DNA of 64,000 bases from Chrysophaeum taylorii (GCA_029834535.1 JAQMWT010000575.1:108397-172396), one strand, 5' to 3'. Numbered from the stretch's first letter, positions 52,862 through 63,035 are shown. Program-made: numbers and translations. The notes: generated from the letters alone by a model not told the origin.

Positions 52862-53569
52862 TCATGTTGGAGACCAAGAAGAAGAAGAAGAAATCAGTAT
52901 CCTACCCCACCTCGGAGGGGTATTCGGCTCGGCATCTAATCTCCGGGAGCTGATGTCCCGACTCGACTTGGGCTCCTCAACGTCGTCGCGCTGCGCCGCC
53001 TCGACCCTGTGAGGACCACCGAGACGCAGCGCCCCACCCACAAGCATGATGAGACCAATGCCGGTAGAGTAGAGGGCACTGATGCCCTGGATCCAGCAGC
53101 CAAGGTCGCAGAACAGTTCTCTGCTTGTCGACCCCTGACTGCCGAAGAGATACTTTACCTCGCTCTCGATGGTCTTGGCCCAGAAGGCGCTCGCGGCACA
53201 CAAGAGCACCCCGACGACTAGCAGCGCAACGCCGCACATCATTTCGAGCGCCGCCACGCGGCACGTGGTCGCCATACCGACAAGACTGCCGGAGACGATC
53301 AGGCCGCACAAGGCGCCGAGCCCCGTCGTAGCACGACTCATCCGAATCGCCGCCCACGCGGGACCGGTGACGTCGGATCTCGCAACCGGCGTGACGCCTT
53401 TGATTCGGTACCGCCAAATGCCGAGCTCAACCATAATCTTGGCGTCGTCTTCGCAGAGGTACCACGTTGCCCACAGCGTCGTGCTCGCCGCGGACGCGCA
53501 GAGGAGTGGCACGGCAAACACGCACGTGCCCCAGAAGAGCGGGACCCAGTGCTTGATCGTTCTTATCAT
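52862..53569 (-). CDS. Four-transmembrane protein of unknown family (235 aa)
   Basis: Starts at ATG 53569. Four hydrophobic segments are visible: 'FWGTCVFAVPLLCASAASTT' (1-30), 'TTGLGALCGLIVSGSLVGMA' (~80-100), 'MCGVALLVVGVLLCAASAFW' (~110-130) and 'ALYSTGIGLIMLVGGALRL' (~165-185). The first extracellular loop is long and holds 'ATWYLCEDDAK'; the tail is polar and Ser-rich. The topology resembles the claudin/PMP22-like tetraspan superfamily, but I see no decisive signature (W-GLW-C-C is absent). Location in the plasma membrane or endomembranes is inferred. Confidence 0.65.
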   Translation of the reverse strand: MIRTIKHWVPLFWGTCVFAVPLLCASAASTTLWATWYLCEDDAKIMVELGIWRYRIKGVTPVARSDVTGPAWAAIRMSRATTGLGALCGLIVSGSLVGMATTCRVAALEMMCGVALLVVGVLLCAASAFWAKTIESEVKYLFGSQGSTSRELFCDLGCWIQGISALYSTGIGLIMLVGGALRLGGPHRVEAAQRDDVEEPKSSRDISSRRLDAEPNTPPRWGRILISSSSSWSPT

Positions 53570-54358
53570 CTTTTGACATTAACTAGACGTCCGAAACGAT
53601 TTCCTACTAAGGGAACTTTGAATGCCTACTAAAAAAAAGAACTTAAAATTATTTTTATTTTATTCCGAAACCAACCGAAGAAGATATACCTTTTGACCTA
53701 GTCGTCGACCTTCCTTCATACAACACACCACCACCCACCCACAAAGCCGAAGATACGGACCCCTCCTCGGTTGGTTGGTTGGTAGGAGATGCTTCTATTA
53801 CCTCCACAGACACATGACCAACGACGCGGATCAACAAGCACTGCGCCTCTTGTAGGCCAGCGCGCAATATACTGTGGTCAAGTCCGTGACCTAGGCGGTC
53901 GACTTGGTGACATGGGGGAACCCGGCTACTACGACGACGATCCGGGGGGTCATCATCCAGCTCCTCCACATGCTGCTGCGCCTGGAAGAAGACGGCCAAT
54001 CGCCCCACGGACGCGCGCTCGCGACCTCGCAAAAGATAGATCCCCCTCGGCTGCCATGCTGCCCGTCCCACCGGCGCCCACACCCAATAGAAGAGTTCTT
54101 GATGATGCTACTTCTTTAAGGCGTCCACGACTTCAGCTGGACCAAACCCCCCCAACACCAGCTCTTATCATTCATCGCGAGCACCTCTATCGAGGGGGCG
54201 ACCATTCCTCCGCGCACTTCCCTGGGTTGGTTTGAGGGTGAATAATTGTGAGATATCGATCGACGAGAACAAAACACTGTGGAGAAAAATTTTTGGCATC
54301 GTCGTCGACGACCGAACTTTAGATATTCAGGCGGCGGCGGCGGTTTGAAGAAGAGAAA
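53570..54358. other. Intergenic 0.8 kb, no supported gene
   Basis: Overlapping frames on both strands (53655-54083 minus, 53789-54235 plus) are without ATG-domain support. Short repeats such as 'ggttggttggttgg' occur near 53770. Confidence 0.5.
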
Positions 54359-55123
54359 TTAGCAGTTCGCGCGGAGTCTCGTGGAGACGAGGCGGCGCGG
54401 CGGAAGGGCCTCCCAGTCGCGGGGGCTGGCGGGCGAGGGGGAGGCGGCGGCGTCGACGTCGGCCCTGAGCGGAGAGAGTTGGTCGTAAAAATATCCGTTA
54501 GGATCGGCGTCGTCGTAGGCCGCGTGGCGAGCCTCCTGCGGTGCGAGCCTGCCCTCGGCCTGCTTTGTCTCGAGCTCGAGGAGCTTGACGAGAAAATTTT
54601 GCTTCCATTCATCCTTCTTGGCATCGACGAACGTCGGCAAGCTCGCCCACGTCGAGCGCATCTCGACGATGTCGAGGCCCTGGTTATCGTAGCGCGACCA
54701 CAGATCGGCGATGTGGAGGCGTTGGATGTCGTCGGGGTGCATGCGGCAGAGCCACAGCGACTTTTTGTGCCAAACTCTTTGCGCCAAAGGCGTAGGCAGA
54801 GTTTTTTCGAGGATCGCGAGAGTCGTCTCGCGAATGTCGCGCGGCACGAAGCCCCGCGTCAGAGTTAGAGCTGCGCGGCAGGCGGTTTCGTCCACGCGCT
54901 CGGGCTCCGAGGGGAGGTGGTCCGCGATCCAGCGGTCCATACCCTCGTCTTGCTCCTCGCGGACCTTGAGCCTCGCGGCAGGCGGCAAGGGCGCCAGCAC
55001 CTCGCGCTTCCGCTTCGCGTACTCGCGCCCTCCCATGACCGACCGTTTTTGCTCGAGTTTCGCCAGCTCCTGCCGTACGGCACCATCGTCGTCTCGACGG
55101 AACAGCCGTCTGATCCACTCCAT
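54359..55123 (-). CDS. Conserved-looking soluble protein of unknown function (254 aa)
   Basis: The ATG at 55123 ('MEWIRRLFRRDDDG'); the codon before it is GTG. It is mostly helical and charged. Near the N-terminus 'QELAKLEQKRSVMGGREYAK' looks like a short coiled coil, then 'LAPLPPAARLKVREEQDEG'. The centre is 'ILEKTLPTPLAQRVWHKKSL' and 'WLCRMHPDDIQRLHIADL', with a strikingly polar, aromatic-rich 'LWSRYDNQGLDIVEMR'. The C-terminal 50 residues are Pro/Ala-rich and probably disordered. No signal peptide or TM. I cannot name a family. The convergent/divergent packing and uniform codon use argue for a real gene. Confidence 0.6.
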   Translation of the reverse strand: MEWIRRLFRRDDDGAVRQELAKLEQKRSVMGGREYAKRKREVLAPLPPAARLKVREEQDEGMDRWIADHLPSEPERVDETACRAALTLTRGFVPRDIRETTLAILEKTLPTPLAQRVWHKKSLWLCRMHPDDIQRLHIADLWSRYDNQGLDIVEMRSTWASLPTFVDAKKDEWKQNFLVKLLELETKQAEGRLAPQEARHAAYDDADPNGYFYDQLSPLRADVDAAASPSPASPRDWEALPPRRLVSTRLRANC

Positions 55124-55228
55124 CACGGCACCGCGCTGTGATTTGAGTCAGTCAACGTACGGCTCTGGATACCAAAAATCACTCGATACGAAAAGATACC
55201 CTATTTGTTGTGCTGACAGTGTTGTGCT

Positions 55229-55840
55229 ATGGTTATTACGACGACGTCGAAAAAGCCTGGTGCCAACAAGCACAGGTCGGCGCGCCGGGCGTCGGAACCA
55301 CCACCCATGAAGAAGCGCTCCTTCAACAAGGTGACAGCGGATGCCGTTGCTGCGAAGAAGCGGAAGCAGCAGCTGGTTTTCGCGGATGCCCTAAAGAATT
55401 GTCAGGAGGAAGGCGTCGGAGCGAAGAAGTGCTTGTCGAATCACCCCGAGTGGAAGGAATGGATTTCGTGGCGGCAGCTCCATGATCGCCTCAAGGGGAA
55501 GGTGTCGTTCGACGAGGACGTGGAGCTGCACGTGCGTCGAGACCAGTCGATTCTGACGGACGTCGAAGAGAACGCCCTGGTGGAATACGCGATCGCGAGG
55601 AACCTGGCGCAGGACGCGGCCCCCGACCGCGAGCTGGGCGAGAAGGTGCGCCAGATCTTGCTCGCGCGGCGCTCCCAGAACCGCGAGGGCGGCGGGGACG
55701 TGCATTTCACCAAATCCGCCTACGGGATTTTGTCCGGCAAAATGCCCTCGGACAAGTTCTTCCTCGGGTTCTACTCGCGGCATTCGAACCGGCTCGTCAA
55801 AAGGAAGATGATGAAGGCGGCGCCGCCGCCGCCGCGGTGA
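55229..55840 (+). CDS. CENP-B-type HTH DNA-binding protein, possibly transposase-derived (203 aa)
   Basis: ATG at 55229. The basic N-terminus is rich in Lys/Arg and Ser (nuclear localisation likely). Residues ~85-180 fit a CENP-B/pogo-type helix-turn-helix: 'SILTDVEENALVEYAIARNL' followed by 'LGEKVRQILLARRSQNREGG' and 'MPSDKFFLGFYSRHSNRL'. The last matches the G-x-W-x2-F-x2-RH signature at the end of this fold, with Phe for Trp. A preceding helical 'ADALKNCQEEGVGAKKCLSN' may be the first (psq-like) HTH. No DDE catalytic domain follows, so it would be either a domesticated DNA-binding factor or a truncated transposase. The frame is intact and GC-rich like its neighbours. Confidence 0.6.
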   Translation: MVITTTSKKPGANKHRSARRASEPPPMKKRSFNKVTADAVAAKKRKQQLVFADALKNCQEEGVGAKKCLSNHPEWKEWISWRQLHDRLKGKVSFDEDVELHVRRDQSILTDVEENALVEYAIARNLAQDAAPDRELGEKVRQILLARRSQNREGGGDVHFTKSAYGILSGKMPSDKFFLGFYSRHSNRLVKRKMMKAAPPPPR

Positions 55841-56034
55841 AGAAGTATGTATGACGAGATGGTTTAGGAGGAGGGAGGGAGGGCATTTTTTAGGTTTCGG
55901 AGCGGCACCCTCGCCGATCATCTCGTGGGTCGCCGGTCCGTCCGGGGGCACCACAGTAGCCCTTTCTTCGCACAAAGAAAAAAATGCGTATCGTCGATCT
56001 CGTATGTTGTCAATAATACTGAATGAAACTACTA

Positions 56035-56874
56035 CTACGACATGTCGACATCGCCCGCTTGTTCGCCCTCGGGAGGGGGGATCGTAGCCGTGTCGTCCGG
56101 GGGGGGCTCGTCGGTCATCTTGGTTTCTTCGACAGCAGCAGGGGCGATGTCGATCGCGTCGAGGTACGGCTGGACGGCGTCGTCCTCGACGAGTTTTGAA
56201 ACGACGGCGACGCCGTCGTCGGCGAGACCGACGACGGCGAGGGAAGCTGAGGCTTTGTCGAGGGCCTTGTCGCTCGAGACGCAGCCCGCGAGCGCCTTGA
56301 GGGCGTGCTTGATGAGGTCGTCCAAATCACAGTACTTGAAAGTTTCGAAGTGCTTCTCGAGATAAGTTTTCGCACTCTGAGCCCTCGAGCCGATAGCCAT
56401 CGCGACGTATTCGTTAAAGTTTCCCGAAGGACAGGTTTCGTAGAGGTGTGGTCCCGTCGCATCGTAGGCCGCCACCAGCAACCCGACCCCGTAGGGCCGG
56501 CGCACGTACATCTGGGTGCAGCGCTGGTACTTGTCGGCGACGTCGACGACGAGCCGCGCGGCCTGCAGCGGCGCCCCAAACACGTACTTGTGGTTGAGGC
56601 ATTCGGTCCGCATGTACTTGGCGAGGCTCCGGGCGTCGGCGTTCAGACCCGCGATCGCCACCACCATGTGCTCGTCGATCTCCAGCAGCTTCTTCTGGTA
56701 GCTCGATAGTTCGTTTGGCTGTCGCTTGAGTGCGGCGAGAACAACGTGCTTCGCACCCACGATACCAAGGCACGCCGACCCCTGCTTCACCGCCTCCATC
56801 GCGTACTCCACCTGCAGGAGCCGACCCTGCGGACTCCAGACCGTCACATCCGTATCGTACATAGAACGAAACAT
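56035..56874 (-). CDS. PSMA1: 20S proteasome subunit alpha type-1 (alpha6)
   Basis: 279 residues from ATG 56874. The start 'MFRSMYDTDVTVWSPQGRLL' followed by 'QVEYAMEAVKQGSACLGI' is the alpha-subunit N-terminal signature in its alpha6/PSMA1 form (YD.DVTVWSPQGRL). Other marks are 'HVVLAALKRQPNELSSYQKK', 'HMVVAIAGLNADARSLAKYM', 'PYGVGLLVAAYDATGPHLYE' and 'AIGSRAQSAKTYLEKHFETF'. It is a structural subunit of the outer ring, without protease activity. The acidic, Pro-rich C-terminal tail (~240-279) is typical of this subunit. Intronless. Confidence 0.96.
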   Translation of the reverse strand: MFRSMYDTDVTVWSPQGRLLQVEYAMEAVKQGSACLGIVGAKHVVLAALKRQPNELSSYQKKLLEIDEHMVVAIAGLNADARSLAKYMRTECLNHKYVFGAPLQAARLVVDVADKYQRCTQMYVRRPYGVGLLVAAYDATGPHLYETCPSGNFNEYVAMAIGSRAQSAKTYLEKHFETFKYCDLDDLIKHALKALAGCVSSDKALDKASASLAVVGLADDGVAVVSKLVEDDAVQPYLDAIDIAPAAVEETKMTDEPPPDDTATIPPPEGEQAGDVDMS

Positions 56875-57833
56875 CGCTTCTCGCCGTCTCCCACAACCCC
56901 TTCTTCCTTTTTCCCTTTTACACTAACTTACCTTTGGGGGTGTGCACGCACACAGCACAAGGGTTCATGATTGATTGATTGATTGATTGATTGACGAGAT
57001 CTTCGGGCGAAACAAATCCTAATTTAGACTAGACTGTGGACTCCTCCAGGGAGGCCGTCGCGCGCGCCGAGGCCACCTGCGCCGCTACACCCCCACAGCC
57101 TCCAATGTGCGACGGGACTGTGATGATGATGACCTTGGTCGCGTGGGCTCCGATCATCGTCGAGCTACGCGATCCGAAAGACGACGACATTCGTCCTGTC
57201 CTGTGGCAAGCACGTTGCAAAATGGGGCTCCACTCACTCGCCGCGGTTTTTTCATGCTGCTGGAGAGGTCCCGGCGGCCTGGAAGCGTCGAGGCGTTTTG
57301 CGCATCTCGCGTTTGGGACGATCACTGCGCCGACGTCGAAGAGCCAGTCCCTGAAAGCGTACCTCCCGGATATATATCATCGAGCACTCAAGGATCCCCG
57401 CCTTTTTTTTCATGCAACCCGCGCCAAGACACGGCCGTGGTGTCGCGAGCTCGTGTCGACGGAACGATCGTCTCTAAACAAGCTGCGTTCCGGGAGCACG
57501 ATTACAAGAGACTGTCATCGTAAACGCCACCGCGGACCGAAGAAGACCTCCGGGCGACTCGTCAGTTCTGCATCGAGCGAGTTGCCCAATACGGCGACGG
57601 GATCGCGTCTCAAGCGGGGTTGTGACTTTTCTGTGCTCTCGCGGCAAGATCCTGCTCGGCGGGACGCGAACGACGGCGGACCCGACGTGGTGTCTATCGA
57701 CATACATTATCCACCCGCCACGGTCTCTTTCCCAGTGCTTTCCCGCACACCTTTTCCTTTGTGGATGGCGCGGTGAGACGCTACTCTCCCGTAGTAAACT
57801 GTAAACACAAATACACGCTTGTTGTCTAAATTA
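56875..57833. other. Intergenic, possibly a gene remnant on the + strand
   Basis: A 246-codon frame (57036-57776) is open from GTG, with its first ATG at 57105, but shows no domain. Two other frames give coding-like pieces such as 'TEEDLRATRQFCIERVAQYG' near 57540-57600. (TTGA)n occurs at about 56969-56993. I cannot support a gene. Confidence 0.4.
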
Positions 57834-59045
57834 TTATCCTTTGTGTTGTTTGAAGGCGGCGCGGACTTTGGCGGGCTTGGCCTTGTGGAACTCCGGCGGA
57901 AAGACGAGGTGGGCGTCGGCCGCAAGTTTTTTCAAGTCTCGGAGCTCGGCCTTTGTCGCGAACCTGTCCCTTTTGAACTGGTCGCAGACGGCGCGCGCGA
58001 GGTCGTCAACGAGGGGCGGCTCGACGTCGGCGTACACGGAAGTCTTGAGGACGCTAACGACGTCGCGCACGCAGCTCGCGCGGTCCTCGGTGAGCTTTTC
58101 CTGGAGGGTCCAGACGTTGTCGCGGATGCGGCGACCCTCGATCTCGGAGGGATCGTCGGGGAAGAGCCGCGGGGCGTGCTGGACGAGGAAACGAACGTCC
58201 TCGAGTTGGAGGGGCTTATCGTCGTTTTTTTCGTAGATTGCCTTGATATACCCCTCGACTTTGGCCGGATCGATCCGGTCGTAGTACAAGGCGCGCATCT
58301 TGAGCTCGAGCTCGGCCGAGGCCCGCTTCCTGTCGTTGTCGCGCCTCAGCGCGACGAACTTCTCCCGGACGCGGCGCGCGGCTTTGGCTCGGTCCGAGCC
58401 GACGTTTCGAGGGAGCAAGCGGTCGCAGTTTCTCACCACGTTCCTCAAGTCCGCCACCTCGGCGAACTCGTCGGCAACGGCCGCGACCATCCCGCGGACC
58501 GCATCGCGGTCGCTTACCTCTCGGTATATCCCCGCGCTCGCGCGATCCATCATATCTTTCGTCAACGTCTCGCGCTCGTCGAGCATCGCGAGGTGCGCGA
58601 GGAGCGCCGGCGTGTCGTCGGGCGACGATGCAGCGTAGGGCGTGTGACCTATGTCGATCTCGTCGAGCTGGAGGCGCCCGAGGACTGCCGGAAGTTTTTC
58701 GAGTCGAGTGCGTCGCGCGTCGAGGACTCGAAGCTTGCGACATCGCCCGAGTTCTGTCGGGAGGGCGCGAATCGGGTTGTCGTTGACCCAAAGCTCCTCG
58801 AGAACCCCCAGGTCGCCGACGCTCGGCGAGATTTCGACGAGTTCGTTGTGGCCGACGTCGAGCCGAATTATCAACCTCAGCGCGAACACGTGCTCGGGAA
58901 TGCAGTACAGCCCGAGGTAGCTCAAGTGCAGCACCCGCGACCTAGCTGCGACCGCGTATTTGGGCGCGAGGCTCGCCAGCTCGCCCTTGCACAGCCCCAA
59001 CTTGCGCGGCGTCGCGGCCGACACCCGCGGCGCGCGTGACCGCAT
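57834..59045 (-). CDS. Leucine-rich-repeat protein with C-terminal helical domain (403 aa)
   Basis: Starts at ATG 59045. Residues ~35-140 contain about four LRRs of the SDS22/Ras-group type: 'RVLHLSYLGLYCIPEHVF', 'IIRLDVGHNELVEISPSV', 'LEELWVNDNPIRALPTEL' and 'LRVLDARRTRLEKLP'. The rest is helical and charged ('DAVRGMVAAVADEFAEVADL', 'ELELKMRALYYDRIDPAKVE'), with no domain I recognise. It is probably cytosolic, a scaffold or adaptor. It differs from the LRR type in the DAC-CHAT-LRR gene (ribonuclease-inhibitor type), so the two are not close relatives. Intronless. Confidence 0.75.
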   Translation of the reverse strand: MRSRAPRVSAATPRKLGLCKGELASLAPKYAVAARSRVLHLSYLGLYCIPEHVFALRLIIRLDVGHNELVEISPSVGDLGVLEELWVNDNPIRALPTELGRCRKLRVLDARRTRLEKLPAVLGRLQLDEIDIGHTPYAASSPDDTPALLAHLAMLDERETLTKDMMDRASAGIYREVSDRDAVRGMVAAVADEFAEVADLRNVVRNCDRLLPRNVGSDRAKAARRVREKFVALRRDNDRKRASAELELKMRALYYDRIDPAKVEGYIKAIYEKNDDKPLQLEDVRFLVQHAPRLFPDDPSEIEGRRIRDNVWTLQEKLTEDRASCVRDVVSVLKTSVYADVEPPLVDDLARAVCDQFKRDRFATKAELRDLKKLAADAHLVFPPEFHKAKPAKVRAAFKQHKG

Positions 59046-59268
59046 GATGCGTTACGCCCACGATGGACGATCCGTTGCAATCCTTGTAGGACTTTTTCTT
59101 TCTTGAAGTGTTAGAATACGAGTGTACTGGCGTCTTTGGTCACCTGGGTTTCAAAACAACGGCTCGCAAATCGATGGTGGTTGCGACATCATCCGCAAAC
59201 CAAGGCGGGCCAGACGACGCTCCGAGAGTTAGGTAGGGCACTTGAGGGCCTTTTTTTTGGAGGTCTCT

Positions 59269-59315
<47 letters not shown>

Positions 59316-59904
59316 TCTTACTTGCGAGTTTTTTCTTTCTCAGACGACGGGAGCGTAATAAGGGCCTTTCTTATCCATGTAGCAGGGTTGTTGTCTCTTA
59401 CGGCCGCCGCCCTATCGGCCGGTCCGATAGAAATATTGATATACGTCCCTACTGTCCTATCCGCCGCATTTCGACGCGCGAACAACCCCCCGCTCGTTCG
59501 TTCGTTCGTTCGTTCGCTTTGTCCCTTGTTCGATAAATAAATAAATAAGCACCTCACTTTCCAGAGCATTTAGGATAACGAGGGCGCGACGAGTTCGTTA
59601 TGATAATACAGAGTAGCGCTGAATTTGGAGACGGTCTGGACACATATAAAATGGCGCGCTGATCTAGATGACCGAGTCGACGCGGGCCGCCATGCTTGTC
59701 TTCTCGATTGGGACAAGGGGCGGCGCCGGTCCTGGTTTTTTTGGGGAACTACTCAACGCGTCCTCGACCCACAGCTTGAGCTGTCGCAGGCGCTTCTTTC
59801 GGGGGGCCGCGACGACCATGGGACGCGGTCCGCATGCACAATCTTCCTCTTCGCGGCAGCAATCTCCTTCGTTCATGCCTCGCACAACTTCTTGTTAACT
59901 CCAA
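59046..59904. other. Intergenic 0.86 kb with (TC)n and other simple repeats
   Basis: (TC)n at about 59273-59311, (CGTT)n near 59493-59515 and (AAAT)n at 59536-59548. No supported gene. It forms the border between the gene-rich block and the Helitron repeats. Confidence 0.6.
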
Positions 59905-60937
59905 CAAGTGCAGGCCAGTAAGTTCACCTATCTCTAACCCCAGTAAGTTCACCTGGTCCCAGTAAGTTCACATAGTCCCAATCTCTAACCCCAGTAAATT
60001 CGGCGTAAGCCCACTCGTGCTCACATCCACTCACCCCACTCTCCTTCGAGCTCGTCGCTCTCACCTCCGCCAATCTAAGCTGCTTTGATCCGTACACGCC
60101 GCTCGCCTTTGCGTTCACTCTAAAAACCCCTGTAAGTTCACTTGGTCTCAGTAAGTTCACCTGGTCACTAAGTTCACCTAGTCCCAATCTCAAACCACAG
60201 TAAGTTCACCTGGTCCCAGTAAGTTCACCTACCGTGCGCGTGTAGACGCCGGGAGGGGGCTTATCGGTATTGCGCAGCACGTGTGGGGTAGGGTGGAGTC
60301 GTCGACTCAGAAGAGGATATCCTCGGGGTTGCCAATCGACAGAGAGCCATGTAGAGCTGGACGTGGCAGAAGACGGGCTTGGGCAAGAGGACGCCGACCT
60401 CGCGGGGCGTCTGGCCCTGGCTCTTGGTGATCGTTTGGCGTCGGCGGGCCTTAAGGGATACAGGTTGGAGGAGCCTCGGTGACAACGACACGATCGATCA
60501 TGTATCTGGTACCGTTGCAGTGGCCGTGCGACGGGTCGAGGTTGCGAAGACTTTAAGCTCGCGATCAAAGTCAGCATGCCGTTGGTTGTCAGGGAGTTGA
60601 AAACTCGACTGTAAAGAGCGAGGCGTCGGCTTCCGACCCAACCTAGTCGGCCGAAAAGAACTCCGACGCCTCGTCTTCGGGAAAAAAAGGCCGCGGTCAT
60701 GCGCGCGTTGTCAGCATCGACAACATCGTTTCGACGGGGCGTGAGAATGGCGCGCTGAAAGAGCCGCCGCGGGTCGTGGAAATAGTCTGCGAGGTCGCCG
60801 TAGACGGCTTGGAGGATCACTGTCTGGCTCTCGCGCCTACCTGATCCTTACTCTCGCGCCTATCTGATCCTTGTCCTAAATCGAGGGACAAACAAACAGA
60901 CAGACAGACAGACAAACATCTGTCGATTAGTAGTTAG
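59905..60937 (-). repeat. Helitron-derived repeat, copy B
   Basis: Inverted relative to copy A and in direct tandem with copy C. Read on the minus strand it begins 'taactactaatcgacagatg' near 60936, contains the TGTC/TGTT tract, the broken Pif1 helicase C-terminus and the 'ggtgaacttactggg' array, and ends 'ggcctgcacttg' at 59905. The longest frame (60206-60820, 204 codons, GTG start) fuses the correct helicase frame at its beginning with wrong-frame text after the shared frameshift. It is therefore not a real protein. Confidence 0.82.
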
Positions 60938-60944
60938 GATTCGA

Positions 60945-62003
60945 CAAGTGCAGGCCAGTAAGTTCGCCAGTAAGTTCACCTGGTTCCAATCTCTAACCCC
61001 AGTAAGTTCACCTGGCCCCAGTAAGTTCACCTAGTCCCAATCTCTAACCCCAGTAAGTTCGGTGTAAGCCCACTCGTGCTCACGTCCACTCACCCCACTC
61101 TCCTTCGAGCTCGTCGCTCTCACCTCCGCCAATCTAAGCTGCTTTGATCCGTACACGCCGCTCGCCTTTGCGCTCACTCTAAAAACCCCAGTATGTTCAC
61201 TTGGTCTCAGTAAGTTCACCTGGTCACTAAGTTCACCTAGTCCCAATCTCAAACCCCAGTAAGTTCACCTGGTCCCAGTAAGTTCACCTACCGTGCGCGT
61301 GTAGACGCCGGGAGGGGGCTTATCGGTATTGCGCAGCACGTGTGGGGTAGGGTGGAGTCGTCGACTCAGAAGAGGATATCCTCGGGGTTGCCGATCGACA
61401 GAGAGCCACGTAGAGCTGGACGTGACAGAAGACGGGCTTGTGGGCAAGAGGACGCCGACCTCGCGGGGCGTCTGGCCCTGGCTCTTGTTGATCGTTTGGC
61501 GTCGGCGGGCCTTAAGGGATACAGGTTGGAGGAGCCTCGGTGACAACGACACGATCGATCATGTATCTGGTACCGTTGCAGTGGCCGTGCGACGGGTCGA
61601 GGTTGCGAAGACTTTAAGCTCGCGATCAAAGTCAGCATGCCGTTGGTTGTCAGGGAGTTGAAAACTCGACTGTAAAGAGCGAGGCGTCGTCTTCCGACCC
61701 AACCTAGTCGGCCGAAAAGAACTCCGACGCCTCGTCTCCGGGAAAAAGGCCGCGGTCATGCGCGCGTTGTCAGCATCGACAACATCGTTTCGACGGGGCG
61801 TGAGAATGGCGCGCTGAAAGAGCCGCCGCGGGTCGTGGAAATAGTCTGCGAGGTCGCCGTAGACGGCTTGGAGGATCACTGTCTGGCTCTCGCGCCTACC
61901 TGATCCTTACTCTCGCGCCTACCTGATCCTTACCCTAAATCGAGGGACAAACAAACAAACAAACAAACAGACAGACAAACATCTGTCGATTAGTAGTTAG
62001 GAT
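60945..62003 (-). repeat. Helitron-derived repeat, copy C
   Basis: Same structure and orientation as copy B. Only ~7 bp separate its 'ggcctgcacttg' end from the 5' end of B, so the two stand head to tail. Helicase fragments 'TINKSQGQT', 'RNLDPSHGHCNGTRYM' and 'AILTPRRNDVVDADNARM' are present in separate frames, with the same breaks as in A, B and D. Confidence 0.82.
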
Positions 62004-62119
62004 TCCGGACCTCCTTAACGCTTACCACTCAACATGAGGGGGAAGAAATTGGGGGAAGAAAGGAATGCCTTCGCATACGGGGCGACCTCAAGAACGCCCG
62101 GCTCACGCACGCAGTCCCC

Positions 62120-63035
62120 CTCACAGCAACCTTTATTTAATTAACAGTCCCATGGCTCACTCACTCCAAAAGCCGGTCGAGGCTCAAGCTGGGGACTCCC
62201 TTCAAAACGAAGACCTCCTTCTAATCCGACCTCCTCCAAGAAAAAAAGTGCTTCTCACGCAGGCCAACCTTGTCAACCGCGGAGGAGCGCGGACCACCTG
62301 GCATGACGGCCAGCTCGAGTGCGTCCACTGCAGCGTCAAAGAGGCCGGCATCCCAGCCCTGTAAAACCGAGGTTTTCGGCATCTTTGCTGACGTCGTCGC
62401 CCCTGCCATTCGCGCGCGCCTCTACGGCCGGTACCGAGGCAATCTCGCCCGTCGCCACGTCGTCCCAGACATCCTCACCACGCTCGACAACAAGGAGCAA
62501 CTCTACGACATCAAAACCCGAGTCACATGCATGCATGGGTTCGTTCGTTCTATACCGCCCATTCCATCCCTCCCACCCGTCGCCTGTCGATCGGCGCGCA
62601 GCGCAAGTCCACTCCGAATACCTCGCTCACGCCCGCGGCATCGACGCCATCATCCCCCAGCCGGGTACAGCACCACCGCCTGGCTTCTTGGGCCCTGTCG
62701 AACAGCGGCTACGTAGCTACGGCACCGTCGCCGGCCTCGTCTTTGGTGCCTTCGGTGAGGCCCCCAGCGCGGCGTGCCACGCTCTCGCCCAAACATGCGC
62801 AGAGCGCATCGCTGCGCGAACCTGGGTGGCAAGCGGCTGCGCCAACTTTGAACACAGAGGCAAAGGCGGCCCAAAAAAAACTCGCCGCATCTACCGCGAG
62901 TGGGGGATCGCCAACGCATTAGGCCGCCGGGCTCGCTGTGCCCTCACCGCCCTCACCCATGTCGCCGCCTCGGGGAATCCCACCCAGGCCGCCCGATCCC
63001 AGCAGGACGTCACCCTTCGTCGCACATAAGTCCGG
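62120..63035 (+). mobile_element. Retroelement C-terminal region with PD...DxK signature (copy 2, best preserved)
   Basis: From about 62350 the + strand reads 'VFGIFADVVAPAIRARLYG' and 'ARRHVVPDILTTLDNKEQ', then 'LYDIKT'. This is a P-D...D-x-K pattern as in restriction-like endonuclease folds. After a frame change come 'RRAAQVHSEYLAHARGID', 'GPVEQRLRSYGTVAGLVFGA' and 'TRRIYREWGIANALGRRAR', ending at a stop near 63027. The order is the same in copy 1 (10.2-11.8 kb, opposite strand). At least one frameshift is present (around 62520). The upstream RT is not in the window. Confidence 0.7.

Noticed and set aside
57036-57776. 246-codon frame downstream of PSMA1
   Set aside because: No ATG start at the 5' end, no domain, and frame-shifted coding-like text in other frames. 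At most a gene remnant.
57819-59039. 406-codon open frame antisense to the LRR gene
   Set aside because: Mirror of the LRR gene's codon bias; no recognisable domain.
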